Shown: positions 7,205-8,426 of the stretch, in pieces
How the letters are laid out: every line of letters starts with the position of its first letter
How positions within the stretch are numbered: the first letter of the stretch is position 1
Assembly (NCBI GenBank): GCA_016787105.1
Contig: JAEUVI010000060.1
Location: 1-8,426 of the forward strand
DNA: 8,426 bases
Source: Chitinophagaceae bacterium
Lineage (GTDB): Bacteria; Bacteroidota; Bacteroidia; Chitinophagales; Chitinophagaceae
Direction: 5' to 3'
Notes under the pieces: model-generated
Seen by the model: the letters and a program-made list of their open reading frames with translations, nothing else
Told to the model about the DNA's origin: nothing
Database searches by the model: none
Position numbers and translations under genes: made by a program

Positions 7205-7522
7205 TTAAAGATGCGCTTCAATCTTTTTTACAAAATTACCTTTTGGCTGGGCACCTACTAATTTATCAACCACCTGTCCGTCTTTGATAAACAAAATTGC
7301 CGGAATAGATGTGATACCATAGTTCATGCTTACTTGCGGATTGTAGTCCACATTTACTTTACCGATATTTACTTTACCATTATATTCTTTAGAAAGCTCT
7401 TCGATAACCGGCCCGATAGCACGGCAAGGTCCACACCATTCAGCCCAAAAATCCACCACAGTTAATTTATCGGAAGCTATTACTTCATTCTGAAAATTGG
7501 AATCATTAAATTCTTTTGCCAT
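7205..7522 (-). CDS. trxA: Thioredoxin
   Basis: A complete 105-residue thioredoxin, the usual length for the family. It is a cytosolic dithiol carrier that reduces protein disulfides and is itself recharged by thioredoxin reductase. The redox motif WCGPC is at residues 29-33 (Cys30, Cys33), the buried acid Asp24 lies in VVDFWAEWCGPC, and the cis-proline Pro74 is in TSIPAILF. There is no signal peptide, which argues against a periplasmic thioredoxin-like protein. The ATG at 7522-7520 gives the standard N-terminus. It follows dnaE on the same strand after 169 bases but has its own strong promoter and a terminator, so it is probably a single-gene unit. A dnaE-trxA neighbourhood is, as far as I recall, common in Bacteroidota. 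Confidence 0.98.
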   Translation of the reverse strand: MAKEFNDSNFQNEVIASDKLTVVDFWAEWCGPCRAIGPVIEELSKEYNGKVNIGKVNVDYNPQVSMNYGITSIPAILFIKDGQVVDKLVGAQPKGNFVKKIEAHL

Positions 7523-7567
7523 TGTATTTAGTGTTTTAATTTTTCAAGTTTCGATTAATAAAGACTG

Positions 7568-7598
7568 CAAATTTAAGTCCATTCCTGTTAACACAAAA
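7568..7598 (-). promoter_or_regulatory. Bacteroidota-type primary sigma promoter of trxA
   Basis: On the - strand TTTTG (7598-7594) is followed after 18 bases by TAAATTTG (7575-7568), a full match to the -7 consensus TAnnTTTG with a -33 TTG at normal spacing. Transcription should start about 5-7 bases further on, near 7562, giving a leader of roughly 40 bases before the trxA ATG. Confidence 0.78.
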
Positions 7599-7648
7599 GA
7601 CTGTCATATGGTTGTGTAAAATTTGTCAAAATGCCTTTTTTTACTGCC

Positions 7649-7673
7649 AATCAATGCATAAAACTTATTGATT
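7649..7673. repeat. Short inverted repeat downstream of dnaE
   Basis: AATCAAT (7649-7655) and ATTGATT (7667-7673) are perfect 7-base inverted repeats around an 11-base loop, 18 bases beyond the dnaE stop. The stem is AT-rich and no T-run follows in the dnaE direction, so it is at best a weak 3'-end hairpin rather than a classical terminator. Confidence 0.35.
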
Positions 7674-7691
7674 TTAACAGGTGCAAGGTTG

Positions 7692-8426
7692 CTAACTCGT
7701 CACTACCTGCACATCTACCTCTGGTTTGGTTTGTAAAAACTCAATCAATTCGTCATTCATTTCAACTCCACGACCAGCGCCTACAAGGCTGATTCTCATG
7801 TTAGTGCCTTTGTCTGTTAAAATTATCCGTAGATTGGTTCCCCCGGGAAATTTCTTCAGATTTTTTTCGAGAAACACTACCATATCTTCACTAACATCTT
7901 GCGGAGCCGCTTCAAGGTTTAATTGTCGTGTAAGATTTCGCTTAACGGTTTCAGCCAGTACAATACCTGATACGTAAAACCGGTATTCATCCTGGTTGTA
8001 GGCCTGTTTGAAATAACCTGTAATCAAAACAGAACTTCCCTGCTGTAATAAAGGCGACATTTTCAGGTAATCTTCACGAAAAAGCGCAATCTCCGTTTTC
8101 CCGGTGTAGTCTTCTACGATAAAGTTTCCATATTTGTTGCCGTTTTTCGCAGTCCTGTGTTGCGCATCCGATACCAGTCCCAGTAATCTGAAATTTCTTC
8201 CCGGGTTTGGCTGCGATTTTATTTCTGCTTTGAACTCGTTGTAGTCAGCAATAGAAGTAATACCATAATGCTTCATTTCAAACCGGTGATGATCTAATGG
8301 ATGGCCACTCAGAAACATTCCTGTTACTTCTTTTTCATGATCCAGTTGCACAATCAATGGCCAGGGTGGGCAATCAGGAATTTTAGGCGGTTGTACATCC
8401 ATCACTGCAGGTAAGTCTCCAAACAG
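7692..8426 (-). CDS. dnaE: DNA polymerase III alpha subunit, C-terminal part (5' end outside window)
   Basis: The last 244 residues of the replicative polymerase's catalytic subunit; the frame runs off the right edge, so most of the roughly 1200-residue protein (PHP, palm, fingers) is missing. The fragment starts with LFGDLPAV. In E. coli DnaE the same position holds the internal beta-clamp motif QADMF followed by Gly, so the visible Leu-Phe-Gly is very likely the end of a QxxLF clamp-binding motif cut by the window. Next is the family signature EKEVTGMFLSGHPLD (fragment residues 31-45), aligning with ERETLGLYLTGHPIN of E. coli. Residues about 79-165 form the OB-fold domain (RLLGLVSDAQHRTAKNGNKYG, then a GKTEIALF strand), which contacts single-stranded DNA. 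The remaining about 75 residues are the C-terminal domain that in other bacteria contacts tau. It ends in TAG. The OB-containing DnaE layout argues against PolC. Confidence 0.97.
   Translation of the reverse strand: MFGDLPAVMDVQPPKIPDCPPWPLIVQLDHEKEVTGMFLSGHPLDHHRFEMKHYGITSIADYNEFKAEIKSQPNPGRNFRLLGLVSDAQHRTAKNGNKYGNFIVEDYTGKTEIALFREDYLKMSPLLQQGSSVLITGYFKQAYNQDEYRFYVSGIVLAETVKRNLTRQLNLEAAPQDVSEDMVVFLEKNLKKFPGGTNLRIILTDKGTNMRISLVGAGRGVEMNDELIEFLQTKPEVDVQVVTS

Noticed and set aside
1..8426. Mobile element, CRISPR, toxin-antitoxin or defence island
   Set aside because: No transposase, integrase, spaced repeats, tRNA-linked site or defence protein motif was seen on either strand; gene content is core housekeeping plus envelope genes.

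Overview
The window looks like ordinary chromosomal DNA from a member of the Bacteroidota, most likely the Chitinophagaceae or a close relative. This rests on the AT-rich composition, the weak Shine-Dalgarno sequences, a textbook Bacteroidota -33/-7 promoter in front of trxA, the Bacteroidota style of the SdhB and DnaE fragments, and a very large exported outer-membrane-type protein. The lineage is inferred from sequence style, not from a search.

Layout. The left half is read on the + strand. It starts inside sdhB (iron-sulfur subunit of succinate dehydrogenase/fumarate reductase), which ends in a strong intrinsic terminator at 482-506. Next is a complete oligopeptidase B-like S9A peptidase (546-2708) with a lipoprotein signal, then a 1163-residue exported, probably outer-membrane protein (2862-6353) that begins at a TTG codon. 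The right half is read on the - strand. It holds the 3' end of dnaE (8426-7692), trxA (7522-7205) with its own promoter and terminator, and a small exported protein of unknown function (6853-6350). The two halves meet tail to tail at 6350-6353, where a single palindromic TTAA supplies the stop codons of both converging genes.

How the genes relate. They are mostly independent transcription units rather than one pathway: respiration (sdhB), envelope peptide breakdown (OpB-like lipoprotein), an envelope protein of unknown role, replication (dnaE) and redox homeostasis (trxA). No mobile element, CRISPR array, tRNA, rRNA or defence system is visible, and I do not see a clear new multi-gene system.

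The points most worth a second look are in the envelope genes. The OpB-like peptidase keeps its catalytic triad with exact E. coli spacing, yet appears to have lost one acidic residue from each of its two substrate-specificity pairs. The large outer-membrane protein has a non-ATG start, a (TG)7 tract inside its signal peptide, an EF-hand-like loop, and two copies of a beta-rich module of a type I recall from SprA-like proteins. The 351-base gap upstream of the small exported gene contains a near-perfect 15-bp direct repeat.
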